Of a DNA stretch of 64,000 nucleotides, positions 45,785 to 56,250 are shown piece by piece; within the stretch, counting starts at the first letter, position 1; the number at the start of each line of letters is the position of its first letter. The position numbers were made by a program, and so were the translations under genes. This DNA comes from Paguma larvata (lineage: Eukaryota > Chordata > Mammalia > Carnivora > Viverridae), in the NCBI GenBank assembly GCA_030068075.1, contig CM057826.1:112616746-112680745 (forward strand), read 5' to 3'. The notes beneath the pieces are model-generated. The model saw only the letters and a program-made list of their open reading frames with translations. It did not search any database and had not been told where the DNA came from.

Positions 45785-45965
45785 TAGCCAAGTACTTTAC
45801 ATCCACTTTGCATCTTCTGATTTTCCCAACAATCTTTCAAGGTAGAGGTTATTCCTGTTCATGATGGGACCCTAAGCTCAGAGTGGCTACTAACTCACCC
45901 ACAGTCTCATCATTGCAATGAGAAAGAGCTATCTAGGTCCAAGGTCAGAGGGATTTCTCCTGCAT
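45785..45965 (-). repeat. MIR, antisense
   Basis: The pattern is 'agccaagtactttacatcca', 'caatctttcaaggtagaggt', 'gagaaagagctatctaggtc'. Confidence 0.7.
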
Positions 45966-47365
45966 AAAACACTGCTTGTCTACCTAGTTGGCTCCTGCTA
46001 GTTCTTTCCGGGAGGGGGGCGGTGATCTGGCAGAGTAGAGGGTAGTAGATGGCCTGTGGTCCTAACCTGTGTCCTTTTTTGCTTTCAGACGTCCACCAAG
46101 GAACTGCTAGGGCATTACTGACAGTTTATGAGAACAGTTTAAGGGGCTGTCTCCAGCCGGGGGTATACTCTTGAAAATTTAACGAATTTCAAGCACCTGT
46201 TAGGCTCCACACAAAGCACTTTGGGGCAGATAAAGATGACACGGAATAAAACGATTAGAGGGGACAGGTATCCATTAAATGGAGCCTTCCCACTTTTTAC
46301 CCACAATCCTTTGGGACCATTCCATCAGTTCAAGAGTGCTCAGATAACTTATAAGTAGGGATTTATTGAGTGAATATTGTAAAGATGGAAAATTTATATT
46401 AGGAGATATTAACATAAGACTATAAGCATAGAATAAATCTATCTCTCTAAATTACCTTAGAAGGAGGGTTAGCTAGAATCTTAAGCATAAATTAGCACCG
46501 AGACATTGTCCAAAGGAAAGAAATTATCTTAATACTAAGTAAAAACCATCTCTCCTTGTAGTCCTGAGTACCATGAAGTTGGGGTGAGAAACTCCCATGA
46601 AAGTGAGAAAGGGAGAGGGTCTGGACTTGTAGTTCAAGATCCCAAAAGTTACTTTATTCAGAGCATTTCAAATTAGGATTGGAAGGAATGCCAGCTTTAC
46701 ACACTTCAGAATTCCCCAAGGTGTGTGACACCTTGTCACCTCAGGAGCCCCAGAAAGATGTTTGGACTTGTCATTATCAATGGGATGGAAGAGGCATGGA
46801 GAATGGAATCGCACTTCAATGATCTGCCTTTTTCCTCTCTTTCTTGTTTCTTTTGCTTTCTGGGTAATCAGAAGAAAGGATGGGGATTGGTAATTATTTT
46901 AAAAAGTCAGAGGTCTCTGACTTTTTTTTAAAATTCTTGAGGCAAAATGTGTTATTAGAAATCTTTATTGGGTTTTTGGAAAGTCAACAGTAACATAAAT
47001 GAATAAAACACCATCCCCACCCTTAGGAACCATTCAGTCTTAGTGAGCATGGTGATAAGATGTATGGTTGAGAGTATAAAGAAGAATGTGTTATAACTCG
47101 AGTATTAACAATGTGCCGTGAGCACCAGGGAGATACTAATTTTGCAGGGGAGAATGGGCAAGGTGTTCCTTGAAGAAATGATATGCATATAGGGCTTTGG
47201 GGTGTGGATATGTTTGTGACAGGTGAATGCACCAAAAATAAATTCCAAGAGAAACAGCCTTTTGTTCATTACCCATAATAATGCAGGCACCATGCTGGGT
47301 ACCAGGACAGAAAGCAGAAAGGTGGCCTAGAATATACATAGTGTGCTTAAAAATGTCAAGTAGAT
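45966..47365. other. SH3RF2 intron, unclassified
   Basis: No repeat or coding signature is recognised in 1.4 kb. Confidence 0.4.
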
Positions 47366-47540
47366 GAGGGTGCCTGGGTGGCTCAGTCGGTTGAGCCTCT
47401 AGGTCAGGTCATGATCTCACATTTTTTGAGTTCGAGCCCTGCATTGGGCTCTGTGCTGACAGCGTGAAGCCTGCTTGGGATTATTTCTCTCTATCCCCTC
47501 CCCTGCTCATGCTCTCTTTCTCAAAATAAATAAATGAACT
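47366..47540 (+). mobile_element. Carnivore tRNA-Lys SINE
   Basis: The pattern is 'agggtgcctgggtggctcag', 'gtcatgatctcacatttttt', 'tgggctctgtgctgacagcg' and the tail 'caaaataaataaat'. Confidence 0.93.
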
Positions 47541-47544
47541 TTAG

Positions 47545-47750
47545 TCTGTCCTCAAATCCTGACTGTTTCTAACTTTGAGGCCTTGGACAAGTCACCCGAT
47601 CTTTCTGTCCCCGAGTTTTCCTATTTGGTAAAATGGGCATACTAGCACCTACTATGAACAGTTGTGAGGATAGTCATAATGTCTGTAAGTCATCATTATA
47701 GATTCTGACTTTTAGTGGCCATTCAATAAATAGCAGGTATTACTTCTTCT
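47545..47750 (+). repeat. MIR
   Basis: The pattern is 'ttgaggccttggacaagtca', 'tcctatttggtaaaatgggc', 'cagttgtgaggatagtcata', 'gccattcaataaatagcagg'. Confidence 0.85.
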
Positions 47751-48118
47751 GTGGACTGTAGGGAAGCACTGTCAGTTTAGGCAAGAGAAGCGGCTTAATG
47801 GATTTGGGCTTTGAAGACACCATGATAGAGGCCATGACTGGAAGAATGCATGGGGGTGAAGGGGTGGGTGCGGTGGGGTGTAGTGACTGAGCATGAGCTC
47901 TGGGAGACCAGGGAGGAGGCTGAAGCAATAGGCTAGGCAAGAGATACGGACCAAAAATAAGGCACTGGGATGGAATGGACAGAAGCTGTGACGATTTAGG
48001 TGGGAAAATGAGCTTGCTGGCTAATTGATGTAAGAGGTAAGGGAAAGAGAACACTCTGGAATGATGACAGGCTTTCTAGTTGTCCAACAGTGCCACTAAC
48101 ACAGGAGGAGGGGCAGGG
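47751..48118. other. SH3RF2 intron, unclassified
   Basis: This is the flank of the solo LTR. The six bases before it are 'gcaggg'. Confidence 0.4.
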
Positions 48119-48700
48119 TGTTGGGAGCCATTTTGGGCTCACAGGTTGAGACCCCTCCCTGTGTGGAAAAGGTGGTTGAAGCAGTTATGAGCTGGCTGGA
48201 TATTGGTGTGATTTGTGTAAACGTTAGGCTCCTATTATGTAAATTCACTCATTCACAATTAAAGGACAAGCATTGGGAATTCTGTCCTTGCCAGACGGGT
48301 TGCACCTCCCCCATTGTAGTTGGAAGAATAGGCAGAATGACTCCTGGCCTTTTTATAGATAATTAACATAGGCAGTCCTAGGTAACTTCCTGTTCTCTCC
48401 CTCTGCCTTAAATTTATATGCTAAGTAACTTGAAAACAACTTGCAAGATTGAGGAAATAGCTGCTTTACTGATAAAACACATTATTGTTCTATGCTTACT
48501 GATGGGATGTCACTCATTGCTGTAATGTAACTCACTACTTTTAAATAAAGACACTGAGACCCGGCAGGGCGGAGATGCCAGAATTGCCAGGCTGCCTGCT
48601 TGGTCATCAGACTCCATCTCTCTCGTGGCTCTCTCATTTCCTTTCGCCTGACCGTCCATCCTTCGGGGGCCCCTAGATTCACCGGAACTGGACCCCAGCA
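48119..48700 (+). mobile_element. Solo endogenous retrovirus LTR, class II (ERVK/IAP-like) style
   Basis: This 582-bp block begins TGTTGGGAGCC and ends CCCCAGCA, giving the TG...CA ends and short imperfect inverted repeats of an LTR. It has a TATA-like 'tttttatagataa' near 48350 and AATAAA at 48544-48549. A pyrimidine-rich U5-like end follows ('ctccatctctctcgtggctc', 'tcctttcgcctgaccgtcc'). Six-base flanks 'gcaggg' and 'ttaggg' match at four positions, fitting an old 6-bp duplication. The TGTTGGGAGCC start is shared with class II LTRs such as mouse IAP. No gag, pol or env sequence is present, so this is a solo LTR left by recombination. It is antisense to SH3RF2. Confidence 0.8.
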
Positions 48701-48706
48701 TTAGGG

Positions 48707-49890
48707 TACTAGTAGGTGGGTAGGGTATACTGAGGGAGCAGAACCTCTTAGGAAGCTTGGTGTTAGAGAAAACAAGAATGTCTCATTGTTCTGTGAGTGT
48801 GGGAGACAGGGGGCAGGCAGCCTCCACATCGTGAACAAGTGGATTTTAGAATCTCTAGGGTGGGCCTGACAGTTGTGACTTCCATTGCTCAAGAACATCT
48901 TTCTAATGCGCGCCCCATGCAGTTGACTTTCTCGTAAGGCATTGCTTCTCAGTGCAGATCTTGAGATCATCTTCAGGACTCTCCCAGAGGCCAACTACAT
49001 GGGTTCCAATCCTCCTACTTAACCTCCTCACCACAATTTCCCAGGGAACTTACTCAGCCTCTTCAAGTCTAATCCTGAATTGTTTTTGAGTACACTTGTA
49101 TTTAGTGCAAAGTTCATCTTTGAGGCCGTTTCCTAATGTTCTAGCCAAATGTATTAAGTCGTTTCCCACAGGTGAGAAGACACAATGACAACAGGAAAAC
49201 AAAATTCCTTGCTCTGGCTTCTCTTTTCATATACCTCTGTGATAACACTAGTATCACTTATAATATATGGAAGATAACCAACAGACCACATAATAAAAAT
49301 ATATGGTGTTACTCAATTCAGAGATGGGCAAGAGGTCCTGGGCCCCAGGCCTTGCTCTCTCCTCCTTACAGAGGCAGATTAGCAAGTGTCAGTACCAAAA
49401 TTGGAACCTTCTTGATGTCATCAGTGGGCTTGGGGAAAATTGGAAAGGAAATGACGTTCTCAGTCTACAGTTCTGTGTTGTTAAATTCTGAGTCTCTGTG
49501 CTGCTTAAGTCAGTGTGGGTGCCAGCAGGTCCTCAACCCATGTTGGGAAGCCCTAAGTCCACTCTAGGCAGTCGTTTAATTTTTGTGTTCCTGCCAGAGG
49601 GAGTTCCTTGATGGTGAGAGCTTACTCTTGGTACCTTCAGCAGCATACACGATGGTTGGACACAGCTGGTAGTTCATAAAGGAGCAAAATGATAGTGAAC
49701 AAAAATGTTTAGGTGTAAAAGACTTATGGCAAATTCTCTACTGGGGCATGGGGTAGGCGGGGAAGAGAAGGCTGGAGAGCCTGGGTGTCTAAAGGGAGTC
49801 AGGTGACATATCCGAGAGAATGGAGGCTACACACATCCAATATGAACTGCACTGACATAACAGTATTGCCTGATGAGATCTCTGTTGATG
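48707..49890. other. SH3RF2 intron, unclassified
   Basis: No repeat or coding signature is recognised. Confidence 0.4.
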
Positions 49891-49894
49891 ATGT

Positions 49895-50280
49895 AGTTTA
49901 ATGATAAGAGTGTATGTTCTAGAATCAGACAATTCTAGGGTTAATCCAGACTCTCACTGTACATGAACTATGGCAAAACCATTTTTTGGAGGGGCTTTAA
50001 TTACCTTGCTGTAAAGTAATGATAATACCTCCCCTACAAAGGCTCTTACTATCTTTCAGGATAGAGGGCGGGACTTAGGAGACTAGCAAATAAAGACTTT
50101 GCTATCAGAGTATATCATCCTATCTCTCTGTCCGTTTCTCTGCCCATCAATCATATTAGTCTCAGTAAATGTTCAAGATGACTATTGCTGTTCCTGTTGT
50201 TTTGGTAGCAGAATCCTCAGTAATCCATCTGGTTACTAGCACATTGTAAGCACCCAGCAGATGTTTATTGGCTGAAAAAG
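49895..50280 (+). repeat. MIR with adjoining L2-like end
   Basis: The MIR part is 'gtgtatgttctagaatcaga', 'gtaaagtaatgataatacct', to about 50070. An L2-like end follows: 'gtaagcacccagcagatgtt', 'tattggctga'. Confidence 0.6.
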
Positions 50281-51049
50281 TTACACTGACCTGTGAGCTT
50301 TCTACAGGAAACTATTCCTCCTCTAGGCTTTCTGTTTGAGTATATGTCACCACCATCTGCCCATATGTTTAAGTCAAAAGTCTTGATTTCCTAATTTTGT
50401 GAGTGCCTATTACAAGAGTAGGCACTGGGCAGGGTGCTGGGAGGGGGAAGGTGGGGTAACCTGAAAAGCTAGATCCAACCTCAGCTCTCAAGGATGTTAG
50501 AGGAAAAAGAAGCAAAAGAACTTGTCACTTCTCAATTTTTTACCCATCTTTAGACGTAGCTTATATGTGAAGTATTTTGAGTGTCTTTGACAACACTTGG
50601 GCAAACATGTAGGAACACTTAGAGTCCACAGCCACGTGAACTGAGAAAGGCTATCAACACCATGCAAAGGTTCCCTGGGAATAAGATATGCAAATACCAA
50701 ATTTTGGAATTCTCACCATCTGTGAAAACTAGGAAGAAACACTATTTTACTTTATATCTTTTTATTAAATTTTTTGAATACTATTTATTTGAAATCCTAT
50801 TAGAGTTCTCCACTCTGCTTAGCCTCTGTGTGAATGAGGTAAATGACTGGAAAGAAGAATTTCAAAGGCACATGTAAAGTGACTCTTGGCTAAATCTCTT
50901 GGGAAACCAACTTACAGCTGAGTGAGCTTGCTTAGATCTCCTGAGTGTGGGCTGTACTTTATAAATATCTATCTGTCTATCTCTCTATATAAAAATGGCT
51001 TTAGAAAAATTGTTAGTCTTTGGCTTAATTGTGAGTCACTGGGCCCCTC

Positions 51050-51050
<1 letters not shown>
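50281..51050. other. SH3RF2 intron, unclassified
   Basis: No repeat or coding signature is recognised. Confidence 0.4.
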
Positions 51051-51054
<4 letters not shown>

Positions 51055-51106
<52 letters not shown>

Positions 51107-51242
51107 TGTATGTGTGTGTGTGTGGTGGAGGGAGAACTCTAAGCACAAAGCGTGTATGTACTTGTAAAAAAGCATTTGGAATGTGTGTGTGGAAGGGAAC
51201 TTTATGGTTTTTTATGTAAGGAGACAGTACGTGGAGGGGAAA

Positions 51243-51287
<45 letters not shown>

Positions 51288-51292
51288 CATGC
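51055..51292. repeat. Compound microsatellites: (GA)n then (GT)n, and a second (GT)n
   Basis: There is a GA run at 51055-51098, a GT-rich run at 51104-51124, and a pure GT run at 51246-51286. They are likely polymorphic and can form Z-DNA or triplexes. Confidence 0.97.
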
Positions 51293-51789
51293 AGTGTAGG
51301 TGGTGGGCTGATGACCGTGAACAGCCAGCCTCTCGGAGATCCAGAGAGTGGGACAAGATAGAAAATGTTGTAGATGGTGATTGTTTTCATTTTAGACTGG
51401 CACACAGGTCTTTGAGAAGCCCTTGACTCTTTCCTCCTCCTTGTCTTGTTAAAAAGGGATTAGAGTCCAATTAAGTCCTTTAATCCCAAGGGAGAGATTC
51501 ATGTTTAAAAACAAGATTTACAGCTTTAAAAAAACACATCAGTGCAAGTTGAAGTTTGTCCTTTCAAGCTGCCACCTGCCCGGTTCTAAAGAGTGTTTTC
51601 AGCAGAATCCCCAACATGCAGTTGTTTTTAATTACTTGGCCTCATACCTCCAGTCCTTCATCTTTCAAAGTACCCTCAACCTAAATAGCCACATGCTGTC
51701 AGAAGTACTTCTGCTTCTGGATTGCCACCATTGCCCCTTGGCGTATCTCCCTTCATTTGGCAATTCAGTGATTGGGCTGATAATAATAG

Positions 51790-51885
51790 TATTAAGAGCT
51801 AATGCTTACTGGGGGCTTAGCATGTGCCGAGCATTGGCATTGAGCACTTTACCTGTATTATCTTATTAGGTACTCCATATAAAAA
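51790..51885 (-). repeat. MIR fragment, antisense
   Basis: The pattern is 'cttactgggggcttagcatg', 'tgagcactttacctgtatta'. Confidence 0.75.
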
Positions 51886-51902
51886 CAGGCAGGGCTCGCT
51901 TC

Positions 51903-51938
51903 GTGTGTGTGAGTGTGTGTTTGTGTGTGTGTGTGTGA
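51903..51938. repeat. Interrupted (GT)n microsatellite
   Basis: GT units have one AG and one TT interruption. Confidence 0.9.
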
Positions 51939-52294
51939 CATGCATATCACATGGGGCTCTGTATTGAGAAGGTCTCTTCACTTGGTTTAACGCTCTGCTG
52001 TTGCGTATCGAAATTCTTAAACATTTTTGAGCAAGGAGCATGCATTTTCCCATTTCACTGGGCCCTGCAAATTCTGTAGCCAGTCCCAAAAGCCACCCAG
52101 TAACCCAGTTTCTCTTTCCCTCTTTCCCTCCCTTTCCACATGATGACTGAGACATTGCCAGAGGATGGAATGGAACAGTGAACCTCTAGTTGTGATGCCA
52201 AAACCCTCTCTAGAAACGGGTGCTGTTATCTCATGGGAGGGAAGCTCTTTGAGGGACAGGAACCATGTCATGGCTTTCAGCGTGGGAAAGCAGT

Positions 52295-52500
52295 TTCTGC
52301 GACGATCTGGCAAGTTGTTTAACTCCTCTTGGCCTCAGTTTACTTATCCATAAAATGGGGAGAACAGTAATAATACCCAACTCAAGAGGCTGTTTCAAGG
52401 ATGACATGGGAGCATACATCTACAGCTCTGACACATAATACACACGACATTAGTTATTATTAATGCATTATAGATGCTCAGCAGGTACTAAATATATAAA
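52295..52500 (+). repeat. MIR
   Basis: The pattern is 'atctggcaagttgtttaact', 'cagtttacttatccataaaa', 'taataatacccaactcaaga', 'gatgctcagcaggtactaaa'. It ends about 70 bp from the SH3RF2 donor of exon 52568-52891. Confidence 0.85.
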
Positions 52501-52567
52501 ACTGCATATGACATGGTGTGCATCACCTAACCACAGGGTACCCTTACCCCAGGTGTTTGTTTCCTAC

Positions 52568-52891
52568 CTGCCCCATAGAGCTGGGAGGAACATCTCCTTT
52601 CTCCAAGTGCTGGGTGATCACGGAGGGGTTGCTGGAGCTGATGAGCACTGGGGTGCTGATCTCCACCATATGGCTCCCCGAGGGAGCATGGACCATCCTG
52701 TTGAGAGTGTTCAAGGCTGTTGTGATGGAGAACTGCCCGGGCCCCTTCCTCCTGGACCCAGGGCCCCTGCGGACGGTGGGCGTGTTGGCTGCTTTGCCTC
52801 GGGAGGATGAGGGCACCAGGGACAGGCTCTTTGTGCGGGGTGATTGACGGCCTTTGTTCTTCTCTAGGAGGTGTCTTGCAGTGAGGTTGGG
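52568..52891 (-). CDS. SH3RF2: SH3RF2 internal coding exon: linker between SH3-2 and SH3-3
   Basis: This exon has 324 nt (108 codons) and is phase 0-0. The acceptor is 'cttctgttttcag' before CCC-AAC-CTC, and the donor is GGGCAG|GTAGGA. It begins [16 protein letters not shown], which is the end of SH3-2 and a basic linker. It continues as a low-complexity Ser/Thr/Pro/Arg-rich segment ([21 protein letters not shown], then [18 protein letters not shown]). No globular domain is visible. The region is probably disordered and its many Ser-Pro/Thr-Pro and basic motifs could be phosphorylated, which is inference. It connects in frame to the 92-nt exon at 21749-21840 across the largest intron in the window (30.7 kb). 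Confidence 0.95.
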
Positions 52892-52989
52892 CTGAAAACA
52901 GAAGGCCCAAGAGAGGTTAGTCTTCCTGATCTGGTGTGAGTGGCTAAGTCCTACCCAGGCTAGTCTGAAGTCAGTTCAGATGCCACCAC

Positions 52990-53400
52990 CTCAGCCGTCA
53001 CTCCTTGGTCAGCTTCCTCCTTTTATCAATATGTCCCAGCTACTTGGCTATATCAATAGATCCTGACAACTCTCTTGCAAAATAGGTACTGCTCTACTTC
53101 TCTGCGCTCTGCAGGGGTTAAAAATAAGTGCTGATGCTCTTCCCTGATCGGGAGCACTCTTCCTTTACCCATTTCTCCCAGGCACGCCCCTACCCTTTTC
53201 CTCCTTCAGCCACTCCTGAATGCCACTGAGTGGGCTACAGCTTCTATGCTTTTCCACCGTGGCACTTTACACAGCACGCTGCAACCCCTTCCTTTCCTTC
53301 CCCCACTGGACTGTTAGCAGCGAGCTCATACATGTTCGTCTCGGCCCATCCCGCAGTGGATGCTCAGTGAGTGCTTCTGGAATCATGTGTGGATGGACTT
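52990..53400 (+). repeat. L2 3' region
   Basis: The pattern is 'ccgtggcactttacacagca', 'ccactggactgttagcagcg', 'gtggatgctcagtgagtgct'. It is degenerate. Confidence 0.65.
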
Positions 53401-53901
53401 GCTCAGGTCGTCCCATCTTCTAAGCATTTGAACCATAATGTAAATGTATTTGGGACTTTGAATCTTTATGCTACTTTTACTACGTCCTTTAAACACTTTC
53501 GACTCCTCACATTTCTTTCTTGTTCCATGCCTCTTAGTATGTAATATGTATGGAGAAAGAAAAGAAAATAAAAGAAAAGAAAAAAGAAAAGTGCAAGCCC
53601 TGATTTGTAGAGTTTCCCAATTCCTTTGGTGTAAATATCTACCAATGGTTTAATAACTAGCTAGCAAAATCCCTGAAAATGTAAAAGCCAGCTCTTACAC
53701 TCTAGTACCAGCTAGGCCTAGCACAGCTGCCAGCTGTGTTATGTTTTGAGTTCAGTTCCTTTGGAAGGCTGAAATCCATGGACAGAGTTGTCCTCCAAAG
53801 CCCCGTGTCTCATTCCACTTTAGAGATTCAACTATAAATGTAAAAGGGAATTTGCCCTTTTAAGAACTTTTTAATGACAATGTACAGATGATTAAAATAG
53901 T
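53401..53901. other. SH3RF2 intron, unclassified
   Basis: A short AAAAGAA-type simple repeat lies at 53558-53590. Nothing else is recognised. Confidence 0.4.
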
Positions 53902-53918
53902 CAAGATGGAAAATTTTA

Positions 53919-54113
53919 TTTTATTTTTAAATTTTTATTCATTTTTAAGAGGAGTGGGAGGGGGAGGTGCAGAGAGAGAAGGGGACAGAGGATCCAAAGT
54001 GGGCTCTGTGCTGACGTCAGCCAGCCCCATGCAGGGCTCAAACTCAAGAACCATGAGATCATGACTTGAGCCAAAGTCAGATGTTTAACACTCTGAGCCA
54101 CCCCGGTACCCTC
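53919..54113 (-). mobile_element. Carnivore tRNA-Lys SINE, antisense
   Basis: The pattern is 'gaaccatgagatcatgactt', 'tctgagccaccccggtaccc'. Imperfect flanks are 'caagatggaaaatttta' (53902-53918) and 'caagacagaacattttta' (54114-54131). Confidence 0.92.
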
Positions 54114-54244
54114 CAAGACAGAACATTTTTAAAGAAGATACAGTTCCTACCTCACAAAGCTTGTAATACTGAGAAAAAGAAAGTCATCGAGTAGGGGAAG
54201 GGGCATTATTATGTCCAGTTTATTTATTTAAAAAATTTTTTTTT

Positions 54245-54302
54245 CACTGGGTACTGTATGGAAACCAATTTGACAATAAATTATTAATAAAAATAAATAA
54301 AA
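54245..54302 (+). mobile_element. Extremely short L1 3' tail
   Basis: 'cactgggtactgtatggaaa' and 'ccaatttgacaataaattat' match the last 50 bp of the full-length L1 in this window, followed by an A-rich tail. It is a severely 5'-truncated insertion. Confidence 0.85.
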
Positions 54303-54527
54303 TAAATTTTTTAAGTTTATTTATTTTTGAAGGAGAGAGACAGCCTGAGTGGGGGAGGGGCAGAGAGAGAAAGGGAGACACAGAACCCGAAGCCAGCTCC
54401 AGGCTTCAAGCTGTCAACACAGATCCCGACGGGGGTGGGAGGGAGAGGACTTGAACTCATGAGCTGTGAGATCATGACCTGAGCTGAAGTCGGACACTTA
54501 ACTGATTGAGCCACCCAGGTGCCCCTA
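54303..54527 (-). mobile_element. Carnivore tRNA-Lys SINE, antisense
   Basis: The pattern is 'gtttatttatttttgaagga', 'tgagatcatgacctgagctg', 'gattgagccacccaggtgcc'. It is the left member of a pair sharing target copies. Confidence 0.94.
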
Positions 54528-54541
54528 TTATGTCCACTTTA

Positions 54542-54751
54542 TTTATTTATTTATTTTTAATATTTATCTTAGAGAGACAGAGCTCGAGTTGGGGATGGGC
54601 AGAGAGAGAGGGAGACACAGAATTCGAGGCAGGCTCCAGGCTCTGAGCTGTCAGCACAGAGCCTGACTCGAGGCTTGAACTCGCAGACTGTGAGATCATG
54701 ACCTGAGTCGAAGTCAGATGCTTAACCAATTGAGCCATCCAGGCACCCCTG
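54542..54751 (-). mobile_element. Carnivore tRNA-Lys SINE, antisense
   Basis: The pattern is 'gagagggagacacagaattc', 'tgagatcatgacctgagtcg', 'ttgagccatccaggcacccc'. Target copies 'ttatgtccacttta' flank it at 54528-54541 and 54752-54765, perfect. Confidence 0.96.
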
Positions 54752-55276
54752 TTATGTCCACTTTAAAGATAAAAGAGCTGAAGCCCAGAAGGGGTGACTT
54801 AGAAATGGCATAGCCAGCAAACAGAGAACCAAACAAGAAAATATCATACAGAAGTAAATGCTTTGATGTGATAGAGACGGGTTGGGGCAGGCGCCTTCTT
54901 TAGATGGGGGTGGGCCAAGGAAGTCCCGCTGAGAAGGTGACATTTAACTGAGACACAGGTGACAAGGAGGAACCAGCTGTGTCAAGATGGGGTGGGGGGT
55001 GTGGTGAGAACATGCCAGGCAGAGGGATTATAATCAAGTAAAAAGATCCTAAGGAGGGGGGAAAACAGTCTGTTTGAGAAAAAGAGAAGAAAGAAACAGA
55101 AGTTGGAATGGTGAGAGTGATGATGAGCAGGAGGTACAGAGACCAGAGAGACAGGGAGGGGCCAGGTCACAAAGGTCCTGGGAGGCTCAAGTTTATTCCA
55201 AGTGTAATAGGAAGCCTTTGGCAGGATTAGGTAGAGGAGTGACACAATCTGATTTTTGCTTTTAAAAGCTCATGCT

Positions 55277-56052
55277 GGGCTTTGGCAGTTTCTTACAAAG
55301 CTAAACCCATACTTAGCATCTGACCCAGCCATCCCACTCCTAGGTAATTACTGAAGAGACAGGAAAACTTCTGCCTGCTCAAAAATCGGTATGCACATGT
55401 TTTTGATAGCTTTACTCATAGTTGTCAACAACTAAACAACCGCACTGTCTTTCACCTGGTGCACGGACAAACTCTGGCACACCCATGCAGTGGAATACGG
55501 CTCAACAACAAAAGGGAAGAGCTGCTGATACACCTAATAACGTGGATGAATCTCTGTTGCTTTGTGCTGAGTGAAAGAAGACAGACTCAAAGGCTACATT
55601 TTGCAGGATTCCATTGCTATGACATTCAGGAAAAGGAAAACTATAGGAGCAGACCCCAGACCAGTGATTGCCTGCTATTGGGAGTCAGGGAAGGGGCTGA
55701 CTACAAAGAGTCAGCATACTATTATATTTTTGGAGGGTGCTGGAACTATTCTAGACCTTTTTTTCTTTAATGTTTATTTATTTTTGAGAGGGTGGGGTGT
55801 AGAGAGAGACAGAGAGAGATTTGAAGCAGGCTTTGCACCGACAGCAGACAGCCCAACTCGGGGCTCAAACTCATGAACTGTGAGACCATGACCTGAGCCA
55901 AAGTCGGATGCTTAACTAACTGAGCTCCCCAGATGCCCTGGAACTATTCTATATCTTGATGGTGGTGTGGGTATACTGAATGCATTTATCAGAATGTATA
56001 GAAGTAGACCCAAAAAGAATAAATCTTGCCATATGCAAATAAAAACGAATAC
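55277..56052 (+). mobile_element. Old L1 3' fragment, split by a SINE
   Basis: Degenerate ORF2 tail: 'ttggcagtttcttacaaagc', 'tgacccagccatcccactcc', 'tggcacacccatgcagtgga', '3' part 'atcttgatggtggtgtgggt'. Similar flanks 'aaaagctcatgctggg' (about 55265) and 'aaaagctcattctggc' (about 56055) look like its target duplication. Confidence 0.87.
55754..55938 (-). mobile_element. Carnivore tRNA-Lys SINE, antisense
   Basis: The T-rich end is at left; 'actgtgagaccatgacctga' and 'ctgagctccccagatgccc' are at right. Perfect target duplication 'tggaactattcta' is at 55741-55753 and 55939-55951. It sits inside the old L1. Confidence 0.96.
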
Positions 56053-56092
56053 ATAAAAGCTCATTCTGGCTTTTATGTATTCGTTTTTATTT
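56037..56092. repeat. Perfect 24-bp inverted repeat with 8-bp spacer
   Basis: Left arm 56037-56060, spacer 'tcattctg' 56061-56068, right arm 56069-56092; the arms are exact reverse complements (checked base by base). The left arm is the end of the old L1 and its flank; the right arm is its inverted copy, followed by a T-run. Confidence 0.97.
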
Positions 56093-56250
56093 TTTTTTAT
56101 TCAGAAGTGCCAGTGCAGACATACGGAGAACAGTTAGGAAGCTACTGAAGTTGCGTTGGCAAGGTCTGATGGCAGTGTGGGTTAGGGACGATGTCTGTAT
56201 TACCCAGAGCACCTATCCCTCCATTGTTGACCTAGTTAAAGGGTAACGTA

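Larger units (their letters stand above)
54170..54835 (-). repeat. MIR remnant, antisense, interrupted by three insertions
   Basis: The sequence 'attattatgtccagtttat' before the insertions, and 'tgtccactttaaagataaaa', 'gagctgaagcccagaagggg' after them, fit the antisense MIR 'ttatccccattttacagatgag' region. The assignment is weaker than for uninterrupted copies. Confidence 0.5.
55130..56250 (+). repeat. Ancient interspersed repeat split by an L1 insertion, family not named
   Basis: The left part (55130-55275) is 'gaggggccaggtcacaaagg', 'ccaagtgtaataggaagcct', 'gtgacacaatctgatttttg'. The right part (about 56070-56250) is 'gttaggaagctactgaagtt', 'gcaaggtctgatggcagtgt'. The pattern is common in mammals; the name is not assigned. 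Confidence 0.55.

Noticed and set aside
48119..48700. Full provirus at the LTR
   Set aside because: No second LTR and no gag, pol or env similarity in the neighbouring sequence.
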